Positions 12,125 through 26,127 of a stretch of 64,000 bases of DNA are shown here, one piece after another. The stretch's first letter is position 1; each line of letters starts with the position of its first letter. The notes beneath the pieces were generated by a model, which ran no database searches, had not been told where the DNA came from, and was given only the letters and a program-made list of their open reading frames with translations. Location of the stretch: the NCBI GenBank assembly GCA_964057225.1, contig OZ059897.1:13454001-13518000 (forward strand). Reading direction: 5' to 3'. The stretch is from Auanema rhodensis (Eukaryota; Nematoda; Chromadorea; Rhabditida; Rhabditidae). Position numbers and translations under genes: made by a program.

Positions 12125-15100
12125 AGAAAATTAGCGATTCTTGGTACATATGTTCAAATTCTTTAATAAGTTGTGTCACCTCTTCTTCCAAAGTTTTTAC
12201 TTTGTTTCTCAACCTATAGATCCAATTTTTCAACGAAGAGTTCCATCAACCTTCTCACTTTGAATAGCTCTTTCATGTTGTATCCAAAAAGTTTATAATT
12301 ACTATTTTTCTGTTTTTTTTTGTGTTTTTGATTATAGCTTTTAATAATAATTCTAATAATAATAATCATATTAATAATATTAATAAGTTATTAATAATTT
12401 TATTTTACCAAAATATAAATAACAAAAAAAAAGAAAAATGTGACTGAAAAATAATAAATTTTTATTTCAATTTCAATGTGTTCAATATTAAAGAATAACT
12501 ATTAGACTGTACTTAAAAGCCAATATATTTTTTATAAACTTGAAAAAAGTTTGAAATATTTGATTAGCATATCTATGGATCTATATCATCTGATTACAAC
12601 GTAAATCCGTATCAATTTGATTTTAATATCGTATAGGAAAGACCTACTTTACCCATAGATCCATCATGTACAACCTATTTTTGGTCCGACAAAGCAAAGC
12701 TTTAGCCGTCGTTCGGTTACATCATATAAACCAATCTCTCTGTCTTTTTCTTTAGATTCTTTATCACTATCTTCTTCGTCATCATCGTATTCATTGTCAA
12801 TTCCACATTATCTTCAAATTTCTGAAGTTGTTAGTCAACAAAGTGCGATGACAATGACCGACAATGACGATCTATAAGATGAACATGACATGATGATGAA
12901 CAACATGACGAAATTAAGAAAAGAAGATAATCAATATCAAAGAAATCATTTCAAACAATAAAGTCTAATCTGATTGAATTATCAAAAATCATTCTTTTTC
13001 TCTTGTACCAATATCATACAATCTGTCAAGTTGCAGACTGGGTCAAACAATGATTCCACTAATTTTTTTCAGAAATTCGTTTTTGTCGTCTCGAAAATAT
13101 GAAGGACAAATATCTAATAAACAAGGGCTATTCCAAGAGAATATTTCAAAATATGAAAAGCTAAAAATCTTTGAACTAAATGAAACTACTAGACTATACT
13201 AGAAATTGATAATCATTTTCTAATCAATTAAAAATTAAAATAAAAATAAAAACAAATTATAAATTGTAGAATTTATATTCATTAATGATATTGAATAGCC
13301 GAATGTTGTTTATTTGACACTTACAAACACTTGCTGCTCTTTTTGAAACTCAGCTCTAATTATCTTATAATTATAATTTAGTATAATGAGTTTGACCTTG
13401 AGAACTTCTGTTAGAAATCATTGAAAAATTATTGTTTCAAAATATATGTATATACATATAGATATAGACAGATATGTATATGAACATTGTATTAAAATTG
13501 TTTTTCTATTTCCTATTGAAATCCAGATAATATATAAAGAGACCTATACATACACACGATAAACAGATATAGAAAGATGACTACTGTTGGTCAAGGACCT
13601 ATCTTTTGCATAACAGTCTGTATCATCTTTATGGATATTCGGGATAGCATTCTCGTATATCTGTTGCATATCTATCACATCCTGAATGCATCATCTTCCC
13701 TCCTCATCAACATATCTCCACAGCGACGACGCCATCGTGGGCATTATCTTCCGAAGTTGCATAGACGATGTCGCGGTCTTCACACCTTTTGCTATTTGTC
13801 ATCACTTAGCTCACCGTTGACTATATATTTGCCTTCAATCTGTCAATTACTAGATTATCTTTTACATTCATCTTTTGTATTTTAGATTATTTTTTGTACT
13901 GATTATAGGGATATGTACGTATGTATGTACTACATATTTGTGGAACAAACAGCTTACATCATCCATCATTTTCTTCGAAATTTTTTCTTGTCTCCAACAC
14001 CCCTATTAACGTTAATCTTATTAATGTTTGTGATAAGCTGTACCTATCTCTAAGGTTCAGTTGTACCAGCCTATAAGGGTATCACGAAGAATATTGCAAC
14101 GTCTTTGTCTCGTGTCAGATGAAACACGAACAAGTACGTCAAATATGTGACAAGCTGCTGTTAGACTTCACGCTCATTGCGTTCTTCTGTTCCAAATTGT
14201 GTCAATCGGGCTTATCAACTTATCACCAAGTTGTTGCACCAATTTCGGCATTAACCCTCGTGCGTATGTGAGTATAGTTCTGATTGATTGATAAGCTTTG
14301 GAGTGTTAGAAACCTTAATTGGGGACAACAGCAAGCGACTGATTGCGTCTTCATTCAGGGCTTGACCCCAAAGGGCAAAAAGGACGAATAATTTTTATAG
14401 GTTGATGGGTCAGAGATATATTAATTTAATTTTGGCATGTTTTTCGTTCATATTTTATTGAAATTATGCTTTCAAGATTTTCAACTAATTTTAAAACGAA
14501 GATTGAGCTAAATGAAATCAAACGATTCTAATCTAAAATGTCAGGATATTTTAATATATGCGATGAACCAAAAATGAAAAACTGATATGTATTTGATTCA
14601 ACTTAATGTTCAACGGAATTTATATTCGAAATTTGATGGTTAAACGTCTAAATGTTACTAATTTTCAGTTTGTTTGGCACAGTTTGAATTTCTTGTCTTG
14701 AACCTTGTTTCTAGGTCTTACCTATAAATCAGAAAAGTTTCCTAATATGTCTGTCGGTCAGATATCATCTTTTCTTCCCTTTTACAGTAAACGATAGTAC
14801 AAAGATGGAATAGTACATATAATTGGATAGAACATAGTGGCAAAGAGATAGACGGGGGATTTTTGAAATAGAATATTATAAGTTCATTATTAATACATAT
14901 ATGTATTTTCAGGTTTTTGATAAAGTTTGATAAACATATTCAAAATATAAATTAGGTTTTCAATTATTCCGATATGAATTAAGTTTTTGATTATTACATG
15001 ATATCCAGTCTATCCTGCTAAAATCTCCTTGCATTACGCTTTGGTAGATGTATCTTCTAATTTATACTAACATAAATCTTTTCCGGCTACACCTTTTTTA

Positions 15101-15327
15101 TAACATTAACAACTTTTTTCTTCATTTTACTGAATTTTAATCTTTTAAATCTACCCAAAAAAAAATTAAGACAATTTGAATTGTATTTATAGGTATCTAC
15201 TGATTGCTTCTGTGCCTGTGTGTGGTTCATCTCTTACGTTATCTGGTACAACTCGTCTGGTCTGATTCTCAGGAAGGATACCGTACTATTTGGGTCGCCA
15301 TCTCTCTTTTTCTCATCCAACTTGCGT
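12125..15327. other. Intergenic region upstream of collagen B
   Basis: No supportable gene. It holds the 3' end of collagen A, AT-rich sequence, and a cluster of four extended GATA motifs at 14031-14295. From about 15450 the plus strand becomes pyrimidine-rich. Confidence 0.5.
14031..14295. promoter_or_regulatory. Cluster of four extended GATA-factor sites
   Basis: TGATAAG occurs at 14031-14037 and 14289-14295. Its reverse complement CTTATCA occurs at 14211-14217 and 14219-14225, almost back to back. In C. elegans, hypodermal GATA factors (ELT-1, ELT-3) activate cuticle collagen genes through such sites. Position upstream of collagen B fits that role; binding is inferred. Confidence 0.5.
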
Positions 15328-17026
15328 ATGACCCCGCCCGAGACATCACAGGTTTGTCGTCCGTTTCTTATTCTTTTACTTCATCTCTTCCTCTGTCTTC
15401 TGATGTCTTCGTGTCGACGTGAACATCATTACCTCTATTTCTCTCAATTAGTCTTAGTGTATGATCATGTTACCTCGAGGTATCCGTAGTTTCTTATCTA
15501 TCTGTAACTCTCTTTCTTCTCTATGTCTCCTCCTCCTCTTTCACTTCTCTTACCTTTCATTCTATATCAAACGATAGTCCTTCTATCCTTCTAAATCTCC
15601 GATCAGTTCCTCTTTATTTCCGTAATCGTGCTCTTCTTTCTCTCTGTACGAGTCATTATCGTGCCTTGTTACTTTCGGAGAAAATGCTAACCCGAATCAG
15701 AAGGCAGCACCTTGTCGTCATTAACCCAGTGTCTTCTTTTCAGTGTGACTTGATATCTGTTAGATTTGAAAGGTAACAACTTTCTTGAACATTAATTTAT
15801 GAAACTTGCTTTCACCGTTCATAAAGTTGTAAGCTCTTACTTAAACTATTCCTAATCTAGTTTATCCAGAAGTAATTTTTGATCTGCCATCATTTCATTT
15901 CTTTTAATTTATTTGTCTCAATTAATTTTTAACTGCGATTAGAGAAAATATATAGTTACACTAAAATATTTTCATATTTCTTTATATAAATTTAAAATAT
16001 TTTGTATTTTAATTTTTTCTTTTAATATTTTGAAAATAATTTTCAACCCGTTCATCCATTCAGTTTTTTGTCTACTCTGGTTTTTTATTTTCATAAAACC
16101 TTTTAATCACTACAATCATCAAACATATCGCACTGCTAGCTTCTGTACTACTGACACAATTCTTAACCTGACCTATCTGACCATCTACTGATCAGAATCC
16201 TTCAGATTTCTCTCTCTGTCTATTTTTCTTTTAACCTCTATCTTTTCTATTTTATTTCTCAATCTCTTTTATCTCTTTAGTTACTATCTTTCCCATAACA
16301 GGCATCTCTTCACTCTTCCAATTCGTGATGTTATTCTCTTATACAAGACGATAATCTTCATTTGCAACTTTTTTTCGTCTACGTTGGGTTATATCCTTCA
16401 TAATCTATTCATATAATTATAATTATCTTTAAAATTGCAATTAAAATTTTATTAATTTAAACATGTAAATATTATTTTTTAGGAGCAACCTGCTGATATC
16501 GTTGTTCAAGTAGAAAAGGATCAACGTGTTGTGACAGTAAAGAAGCTCAAAAACAAGAAGAAGAAGGAGAAAAAAGAAGTCAAAGACAAGAACGGAAAGT
16601 AAGAATATTTCCTTGTTTCAAAATATTTTATTTAATTTCTAAATTTTCAGCTTAGTCTCCAAAGAAGACAAACACGAAACTTTTAGCGTTCTTGATTTTC
16701 TGCGTAGTTTGTTCAAGAGACCAGCGCTCTTGAAGAAGGGAAGAAAGGTAAAATTAAAAAAAAATAGTATAAATTTAATGAAATTATAAATAAATATATG
16801 TTTTGTTTCATGTAAATTCATTTTTCAGTCTTCTTACGCCTTCACTTCTGAATCATCAGCGGCTGACGTTAAAAAGCACTGGTGGTTGGGCAATAATGGG
16901 AACCAAAGCAGACAGCGAAGGGTATGTACTTCAGATTGATTATTTGAGTTTTAAAAACAAACTTCTTATATTATATAATTAATTATAAAAATATTTATTT
17001 ATAGCTGTCCACTGTCATCGCTATCA

Positions 17027-18207
<1,181 letters not shown>

Positions 18208-18820
18208 AAACTCCTCTTAATAACAACAATTTAATAATAATTAATAATTAATATACTCAATTTAATATTGAGAAAAATTTAATTAGAGAAAAAAATTTTA
18301 AACTTTCAATAAAAACATTTAAAATTCCTTAGATACCTCTTCTCAAGTCTTTTTTAAAAATATCTTGTTTGAGCATTTTTGTGACATGCGTGTATCTACA
18401 ATACATTCCCTATTTTATTGAAGAAAAGAAAAAACGACAAGAAAACTCATTTCCTATGTCGACATATTTCATTGTTTTTTGTGTGATATTTGTAATTTCT
18501 CACAATTATTTAATAAGTTGTTAATAATAATAATAATTTTAATAATAAAAATAAAAATAGCTTGAATTGTTAACTTAAAAAAAAATTTATTTATAGTATA
18601 TCGCATAAGCCTATTGATGATGAGGTTCTAGAAATAATACAAGTAAAAATAATTTATAAAATAATGTTATTATAATATATAAAACAAAATAAAATAAAAT
18701 ATTTATTTTTAAAAGTTTTTAATATTAATATACAAAAATAATAAATTAAAGTTTTGTTGAGTGACTATCACAGTAATTTTTGACTATAAATTTCAAATTT
18801 CTAAATATTTAAAAAATATA
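18208..18820. other. Intergenic region between convergent genes
   Basis: Very AT-rich spacer with several AATAAA-like signals on both strands. No coding sequence seen. Confidence 0.55.
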
Positions 18821-19662
18821 TCAAGAGTTTACATCAGATGTTGGAGTGATTTCCACATTATTATTAGAGTCAATAGCATAATTAACTTTCTTATCTTCTA
18901 ATTCACAAGCTTCTTCAACTTTCTTCACAGTTTCAATATTTCGCGATGGAAATCTTTCTTGAAACTGAATAGTACATATCATTCCGACCAAAAAAGTTAT
19001 AAAGTAACAATAAAATCCTTCATGTAAACATGAAAATAATCTAGTTTTCATCTAAAATATTAATAATAAATTTAAAAAATTAAAATTAAAAAATACCTGC
19101 AATGATCGTATAAATCCACATATGACGCCTACATTTGTGGATACTGAGAATAAATTCCAAATAGTTTTATTTTGTCCATTTGCAAACCCACAGCAACTGT
19201 AATATGTTTTGTTATTTCCAAAATAAAAAAAAAGTTCCTTACATAAGCAAAGCAGCAATTGATAGAGTGCTTGTTATAGCATGTACTAATCGTTCTAATT
19301 TAGAGACCTAAAGTTCTTATTTTTATATTTAGGTTGATAAAATGCTGTAAATATTACCACTGTAAGTTGATAATCAACAATATATGAAGCAGACAAATCA
19401 GATAAATCTTTTTCCAATGGTAAATTCAATGTCCATATATAGCCATGCATCCAAATAGAACTAAATAAGAAGTCAAAAATGATCCAAGTTAATAAGGATG
19501 CACATAACAATCTAAAAAGAAAAAACAAATATATTAAACAATATATAAATAATCTTACCTAAACAATAATTGTAATATATAACGAAATGTTTCTTCTTCT
19601 TTACTTATAGATGAAAGATCTTCAGGTTCCAATAGATTAATCAATTTAGTTAAAAACTTCAT
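18821..19662 (-). CDS. Unrecognised four-helix membrane protein
   Basis: Exons 19559-19662, 19358-19511, 19243-19307, 19097-19196 and 18821-19051 join in phase to give 217 residues. The N-terminus is short and cytoplasmic-looking (MKFLTKLINLLEPEDL). Hydrophobic segments lie near residues 36-57, 92-113, 120-137 and 154-172, and the acidic/asparagine-rich tail (about 45 residues) is probably cytosolic. I do not recognise the family. The overall plan resembles small tetraspanning proteins (claudin/clarin/TMEM-like), but no diagnostic motif is visible. Consistent phase across four junctions, good splice signals and no internal stops support a real gene. Confidence 0.75.
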
Positions 19663-21557
19663 GATTTATTCATTTAAATAAACTTTGAATTTTTATAAAA
19701 TGAGGCAAGTATGGAAGAAGTTTAGTCGTTCCTTCAATCAATGATCCTCTTTTCTTGGTTAAAGTTACCTTGACCCCGTTCATGACGAACAATTGAGAAG
19801 ACATCATCATCGTCATCAGAAGAAGACAGACAAAAATGAATAAAAATTTAAAAAGAAAGCTTTGTGAAATAATAATTAATTTATAAAAAAATTTCAATTT
19901 CAAAATAGTTCTTCTTCATTTCTAATATTTTCATTGTTTTTAATGCTACATATTGTTTGTTTTATTTTGAATGAATAGAATACATATGTTTAAATAAATA
20001 TTTAATATATATATATATATATATTATTATTATATTTGGTTATAATATATTTTAAAAATTAAAATTAAAATTAAATAATGAAAAAATATTATAAATCAAT
20101 TTAATAAAGTCAAAATGTTTGTTAAATAATATGAAATATATGATTCAAACGACAAAAACGATCACTTGAAATATGAAGCCTTGAATGGAATATTAGTTTT
20201 TTTGAAAATGATGAAAGAAAAGAAAAATCACATCCACTGAAGACTATAAAGAAAAAAACTTTTAATAAAAACTTCATATAGTTAAAGCTCATAAAGCTCA
20301 TGCATGTAACTCTATAACTTAGGGCATAGTGAAGTTTTAATTTGTGAAACTTGATTCAAGAAGTTATTAAAATGAAATTTCTATGACTATCATATATTAT
20401 TTTATAAAAAATATAAAAGAAATAATAAAAATAAACATTTATACATAAGTTGTATATACATGTATATTCAATAATCTGTACATACATGCGTAGGCTGAAC
20501 TTGATGTCATCAACATCAGCTTATTTCTAAAATATTTTAAAACAAATAAGATTATATTATATTTGATAAATATAATATAGTACTAATCAAAATTCAAATT
20601 TATATAGTAATGGTGATATGAAGCAATTTTTAAACTAATTATCTTGTAATATAATACCATTGTGAGATCTTTTCATCATTTTACTCCCCCTCTCATAGCA
20701 GATCTATCGCCTTATTACAAAGACACAACTAAATATATATTTCTCACTATTTCTTTCATTTTCCTTAAGATGTTTGTGAAAATAAAAATATTTTTATATT
20801 CTTTTTCATTGATTCTATTCTGCCATTAAAATTTTTCTACATTTGTTTTAATTAAATCCAGATGAAGTGAACATTGTTACTTTTTGCAAATTTCAGTGTA
20901 AAGTTCTTTAAGATTTGCTCCAAAATAAATAAGAAAGTATTGCACATTCTCATAGAATATTATGAAAATAAACTTCTCATTTGATATTTCTCTCAATTTT
21001 CAAGCCTATATTCTCTTTTTTCTATTTCTTACATGTTTCCCTCCCTCTTTCTCTCTGTCTTCATCCAGAAATCCATTTTCATTTTCTCTCTAAAGTCTAC
21101 AATTTAAATAGATTTTCAAATCTTTTTTTCTCCTATTTTTATTATTATGTACATGAAAACATTCAAGTTCAACGAGAAGACAGACATCTGTTGTATTCAA
21201 AATTTTCCTGATGTTACCAACGTAAATGAAATCTTCTTTTTGTATTTAATCTCATTTTGTTTCGAAACTTCCGTTTTAATAAGAAAATGCAATCCAGAGG
21301 GCAGAAGCCTATCTTAAGGTTGTAATAAATCATTCCATCAAACTAACACCTGAATTTCAAGATGTTCTTATTTTTCACTTCCTCTTATTTTACAAATGAA
21401 GATGGGATGAATTCGAGAAAAAATGCTGAAGTTAAAGCTACTTAGTACAAGTAAAGTTGTTCTTACATTATTCGTAATTTTTACAACCTGTTAACTTGAA
21501 CTTGAGAAACAACAGATAAATTTTAACATTTATGCAATGGTGATCGTTCGTTTACTT

Positions 21558-21589
<32 letters not shown>

Positions 21590-24500
21590 CGTTTCTCTCT
21601 ATGAACTCCCTCTATTCCTCTTATTTTATCTCTCTACAATGTTCATGAATCCTCAATTGAGTATGTAACTGAAATGTATGTATATACTATGTGACTTGCA
21701 ACTTATTCAATTTTAGGCGGTCTTTGCCTCGTTTCATTCTCCATTTTCGGAAGATCTCACTGCTTTTTCTCCCTTTTCATCTAGCGCCTTTCAACTGGCA
21801 ACGAATCCAAATCAGATTTCAGATTTCAGACAACCAACCTCTGAAATTTCTGATTTCTTTAAAAATTTCCGTGGACAACTTCAGTGGTTTTTTTATAAAT
21901 GATCTTTAAGCCTTGTATTTTGTTTGAAAATTTTCAACTTGAACTATTCTTGTCAATTCATTTTGTTATTATCAGTTGTTCATGTATCTACACACTTTTA
22001 TTGAATTCATGTTTGAGCTAAAACAAAACTAAAAATCTTTAACTCCAAAAAATGTTTTGAAAACTTGAAGCATAAGGTTGACAGACAAAGAATTTTGAAG
22101 CAGGCGGTATTATTCTGGTCTAGCTTAACTCAGGTCAAATTGTAAAATGGATAAAATCGACATGTGGATGTCTCAAAAAATTTATGTGTCTGTTGAATTA
22201 AAGTGATTTTAGCCATTTGTTCATCATGCGTTTCTCTTTCTCTATCTCTCTATCTCTCTTTCCATTTTTTCTCTATCTCTAGCTATCGTTCTCTGGACTG
22301 ATCTAGGAGTCTTAAGCATGGGGCTGTGCTTTCAATTCGTAGTTCATTCAGCACAATCCATCATCCAACTCACTTATTCTTCCTCTCCTTTGGCTCCTGT
22401 GCATAATTCTTCTCTCGTTTTCTCTGCTCATACCACTCTCTTTTCTTCTTCTTCGATCTTTTTTTTTATTTCTCTTACTTCTTTTCAACTCTCATCATGT
22501 CTTATTCCCTCCTTCTTCTTTCCCTCCATCTTTCATAGCTTTCCTTTAGTTACTTTTATCTTTCAGTTTTCCGCTTCAGACATTTTTATCTGATCTTCAT
22601 TAATAGTTGCTGCCAATAGTCTTCTTAGCTTTTTTTTCAAATGTGAAATGTAAACAAATTCTGTGTAACTTGTTGTTTCCAGGTTTATCAAAATATTTTC
22701 TATTTCTTCCTTTTACACTATACAGTATCATTCATCCCTCATTAATCATTTTACCAGTTTCCAACTGAGAGAGAGAGAGATTATTCATTAGACAACTCGA
22801 ATACAAGTGAAGTAGGAAGCAGAGTTAGTGAATGTTCCTTGGATTCATTTCATTGATTTGAAAGCTATATTGGACCTTCTACTTAATTATCGTAGCCATA
22901 TATTTGGTAGCTAAACTCAGTATAAAACAGAATTATAAAAGAAGAGGAAAATAGGAGAGGATTTCCAGTTGTTCATTTGGAATGGTGAGAAAGAGAGTCA
23001 AAAACTGCCCGATTGAGAGAAAAGCATTGTATCAAAGGAAGAGGGTCGAGAGCTAAGAGAGAAAGTTACATATATGGTTCTCTACACGAGATTTCCATTT
23101 TCTCCCGTGGGGGTGAGGGAGGGTTAAAGCATGCGAGAAGCAAAAGAAAGAGTTTTTAAATCGATAAGTAAAAGAGAAGAAGCCGAATTTTAAAAAGGAG
23201 CGCTACTCTCATTCTAGTAACTATAAGCATAAATAAAGAAATAAAATCACTCCCCCCCTTTCTCCTTAGTTTTTCTTTAAGTCATCGCACTCATATTTGA
23301 ATATTCTCTTTCGACATTTTCCTATAATTACAACTTTTAATACTATTCCAAAAACTTATTCTATATATTGGCACAAGTATAAGTAAATATTATTATATTG
23401 ATTACTTATTTTCCGTTTTTTTTCTAAATTAACTATTCTGATTATATAATATATTGGCAAAAATGCATTTTGCAGCTTTATACTTACTTATAAAACGAAA
23501 AGCAATTGAAGTATTATATAACTTTTCTCTGAAATAAACACCTTATTAACTATAAATAAATAAAAGCATTTACTAATTCAATTATTTTCATAGAGATAGA
23601 GAATAAATCCAATTATTTGTTTTATAAGTTCTTTCGAAGCAAGCATTGAGTGACAGTTACATATGCTATTGCTTACAGCCTTTTCTCAACCCAATTTTGG
23701 GACATAAATACTACAACAACCTTTTTGAACTTGACGTTCTGACGTGTTCTTTAGTGACATGGAAGAAGTGTAAGTTGAATGAATGAGTGTAATTTAGTTG
23801 CTTGGAAGCTGTCTTAGCTTCTTCAATTTTCTTTTTCTTCTCTTCAGATCATCGATTTCAACACGTTTCTCATCTCGACAACATCTCCTCTGATCTCAAC
23901 GATACCGCTGATATTGCCGTATAGATAGATTTTCAACTATATCCGCAAAATAATAATTTTGAGAAAAAACGCCAGAATATTTTCTATTTATTACATGAAA
24001 ACTACGACGATTACTTATTCATTAGTTCATGTCTTTTGTTTTACAATCTATATTAAAATATAAATTATATTAATAGATATTAGATATTATTCTTATGTTA
24101 AGCCTTAAATTTATGCTTTTTCTGCTTCATTTACTTTTTTTATTCTAACTAACTGCTAATCTTGTATACGCAGCTTTTCACAATCCTTTTTAGTATCCAC
24201 TTAGCACGTTCCTTTAATTGCTTCCTTTTCATTTGTGAAGAAAAACATTTTTTTCTTTTAAAAGTTTGTCAGAATGAGTTTAAGAGAGACTTTCTATAGT
24301 TCCATCATGCCTTCTCCTTTTTTGTTATTTTTTAAAATACAAATAAGTATGTTGTTTGTTTTTTTTGGTGACATTTCCTCAATGATAATTCATTTCTTTT
24401 CTTCTGTAATTTAAAAAAATAATTTAATTTTTTGAAAAAAAAAAGAAAAAAAAGAAAACAATTTATTTCATACGATTAAGTATAAATAAGTTGATTTCTC

Positions 24501-26127
24501 AACTTTATTTTTTAACCAATAATATAAATGAGGTGTTTACTCAGGTGACTATTTGATTGATAACTTTAATCTTCAACGTTTTTTTTAATCTAGCATAACT
24601 ACTAAAAATATATTATAGTAAATAGTATATATATATATATATTTTTTTTTTTGTTTTGAAGAAGTTATAACTATAACTTCAATGGGGGGAAAGGACACCG
24701 AGGAAAGATGTTTTCCATATTTTCCTTGTCTTATAGTTGCGTACTATTTTTTGAAATAAAGATATGAAGGACAGCAGTGCATCTGATATAAGTAAAGTAT
24801 ATTGAGAAAGTATGATCACATTTAAAATTCAATAGAAAAGAGATGAAAGAAGAGATTTTTTAAGAAAAAAAAAGACCGGAAATAACGGTTATGAAGCATA
24901 GAAAAATTGAATGTCTTTAAGCTATGAAGAGAACGTGTAAAAAATTATTTTCTCTTTTCTCTCATAATGTGATTTTGTTTGAAATATGTCCGAAGATATG
25001 ATAGATGAGCTTTCATATGAAAACGAACGAATATCTGAATTGAGTAGGGGGCTAGAAGAGAAACGAAAGAAAGATGATTGGGAGCTGGATGATAGTGAAC
25101 AAACTTTTTTTTTTTTTAAATTTAATTTGATTTTTTCATTTTTTTTTGCTTTTTAACTTTAAACCAATTATGAGAATTTCCGGTCCAATGACTTGTATCT
25201 GTTTTTAGTTTTTTTCCTCATTGGGAGATTTTCTATTTTCTTGGATCTTTTTTTTTTACTGTTTCGTTAAAATTTCAATAATATATTCACATATACAAGT
25301 AACTATACGTATTTTTCTTTTAACTATATATATATATATATTTACGTTCATGTTTATGTATATTTGTTAATTGTTTATTTTATGTGTACATGTTTAAGAA
25401 TAAGTGTTCGTATTTCAAAAAGCTAGACAAATGACTTTTCCACATTTCTGCCATAGAAAGGAAGATGACCAGCATAATTCAGTCTATGTTAAGACATTGT
25501 CTTTCTTCTATCGATGTAAATATCTTGAAAGTGTATCTTCTAATCTTCCTCTTCTTCTTCTGAAGATAATCCCCTTTCTCTTCCACTTTTGTCGTCTTCT
25601 TCATCGTCTTCTTGTTTCCGTTTTCCAAAATTCCGACAACTTCGTTTTCTTTCTTTTCATATAGTATCATATGGCTTTTTGTCTTATTTTTGGAATTATT
25701 GACCCTTTTAGTTTGTTAATTTTAAATTTTTGACTATTTGTTTCTGTATAAGTTAGAGATATTATATAATTCGTTTCAGTTCATATGTCTTTCAACTGCT
25801 GAAACAATCCGTTAAATTCGGTTTACAGCTATCCTATTAAAGGATAATTAAGGTAAATTATATCTATTTTTTTAATTTTCAAATCTTTCTTTCTTTCCAA
25901 AAACTAGCATATTAATGTACTAACATGACATATTATGAGTATCTTATGTTCCAAAGAAGGGAAAACTGAAAAATAATTTTTTAAATAAGAAAACAATGAA
26001 TTGCTCTATATAGCATGCTTTATTTTATAATAGAATTTGAATAATTAAATCTATATCTGAATATTCTCATAGGTCAATGGGTGTATATTGGAGACGTTTG
26101 TACAAAGACGCGACAAGACGTACATAC
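19663..26127. other. Long gene-poor region upstream of rapsyn
   Basis: I find no exon with both splice signals and plausible protein. Bases 20690-22600 and 25100-25700 are pyrimidine-rich on the plus strand and contain CT microsatellites; 22760-23220 and 24830-25090 are purine-rich. The bias suggests 5' leader introns and promoter(s) of the downstream rapsyn gene. An acceptor (CTCATAG) at 26073 precedes the rapsyn start. Confidence 0.4.
21555..21600 (+). repeat. CT microsatellite
   Basis: Near-perfect CT dinucleotide run broken by a few TT/CC. It lies in the pyrimidine-rich region upstream of rapsyn. A shorter, degenerate CTAT/CTCT run sits at about 22230-22280. Confidence 0.9.

Noticed and set aside
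13577-13885. 102-codon ORF upstream of collagen B
   Set aside because: Low-complexity hydrophobic translation of AT/CT-rich DNA, no splice signals or motif.
19670-19903. Minus-strand hydrophobic ORF upstream of the four-helix gene
   Set aside because: AT-rich, no phase-consistent join to the ATG exon at 19662, no motif.
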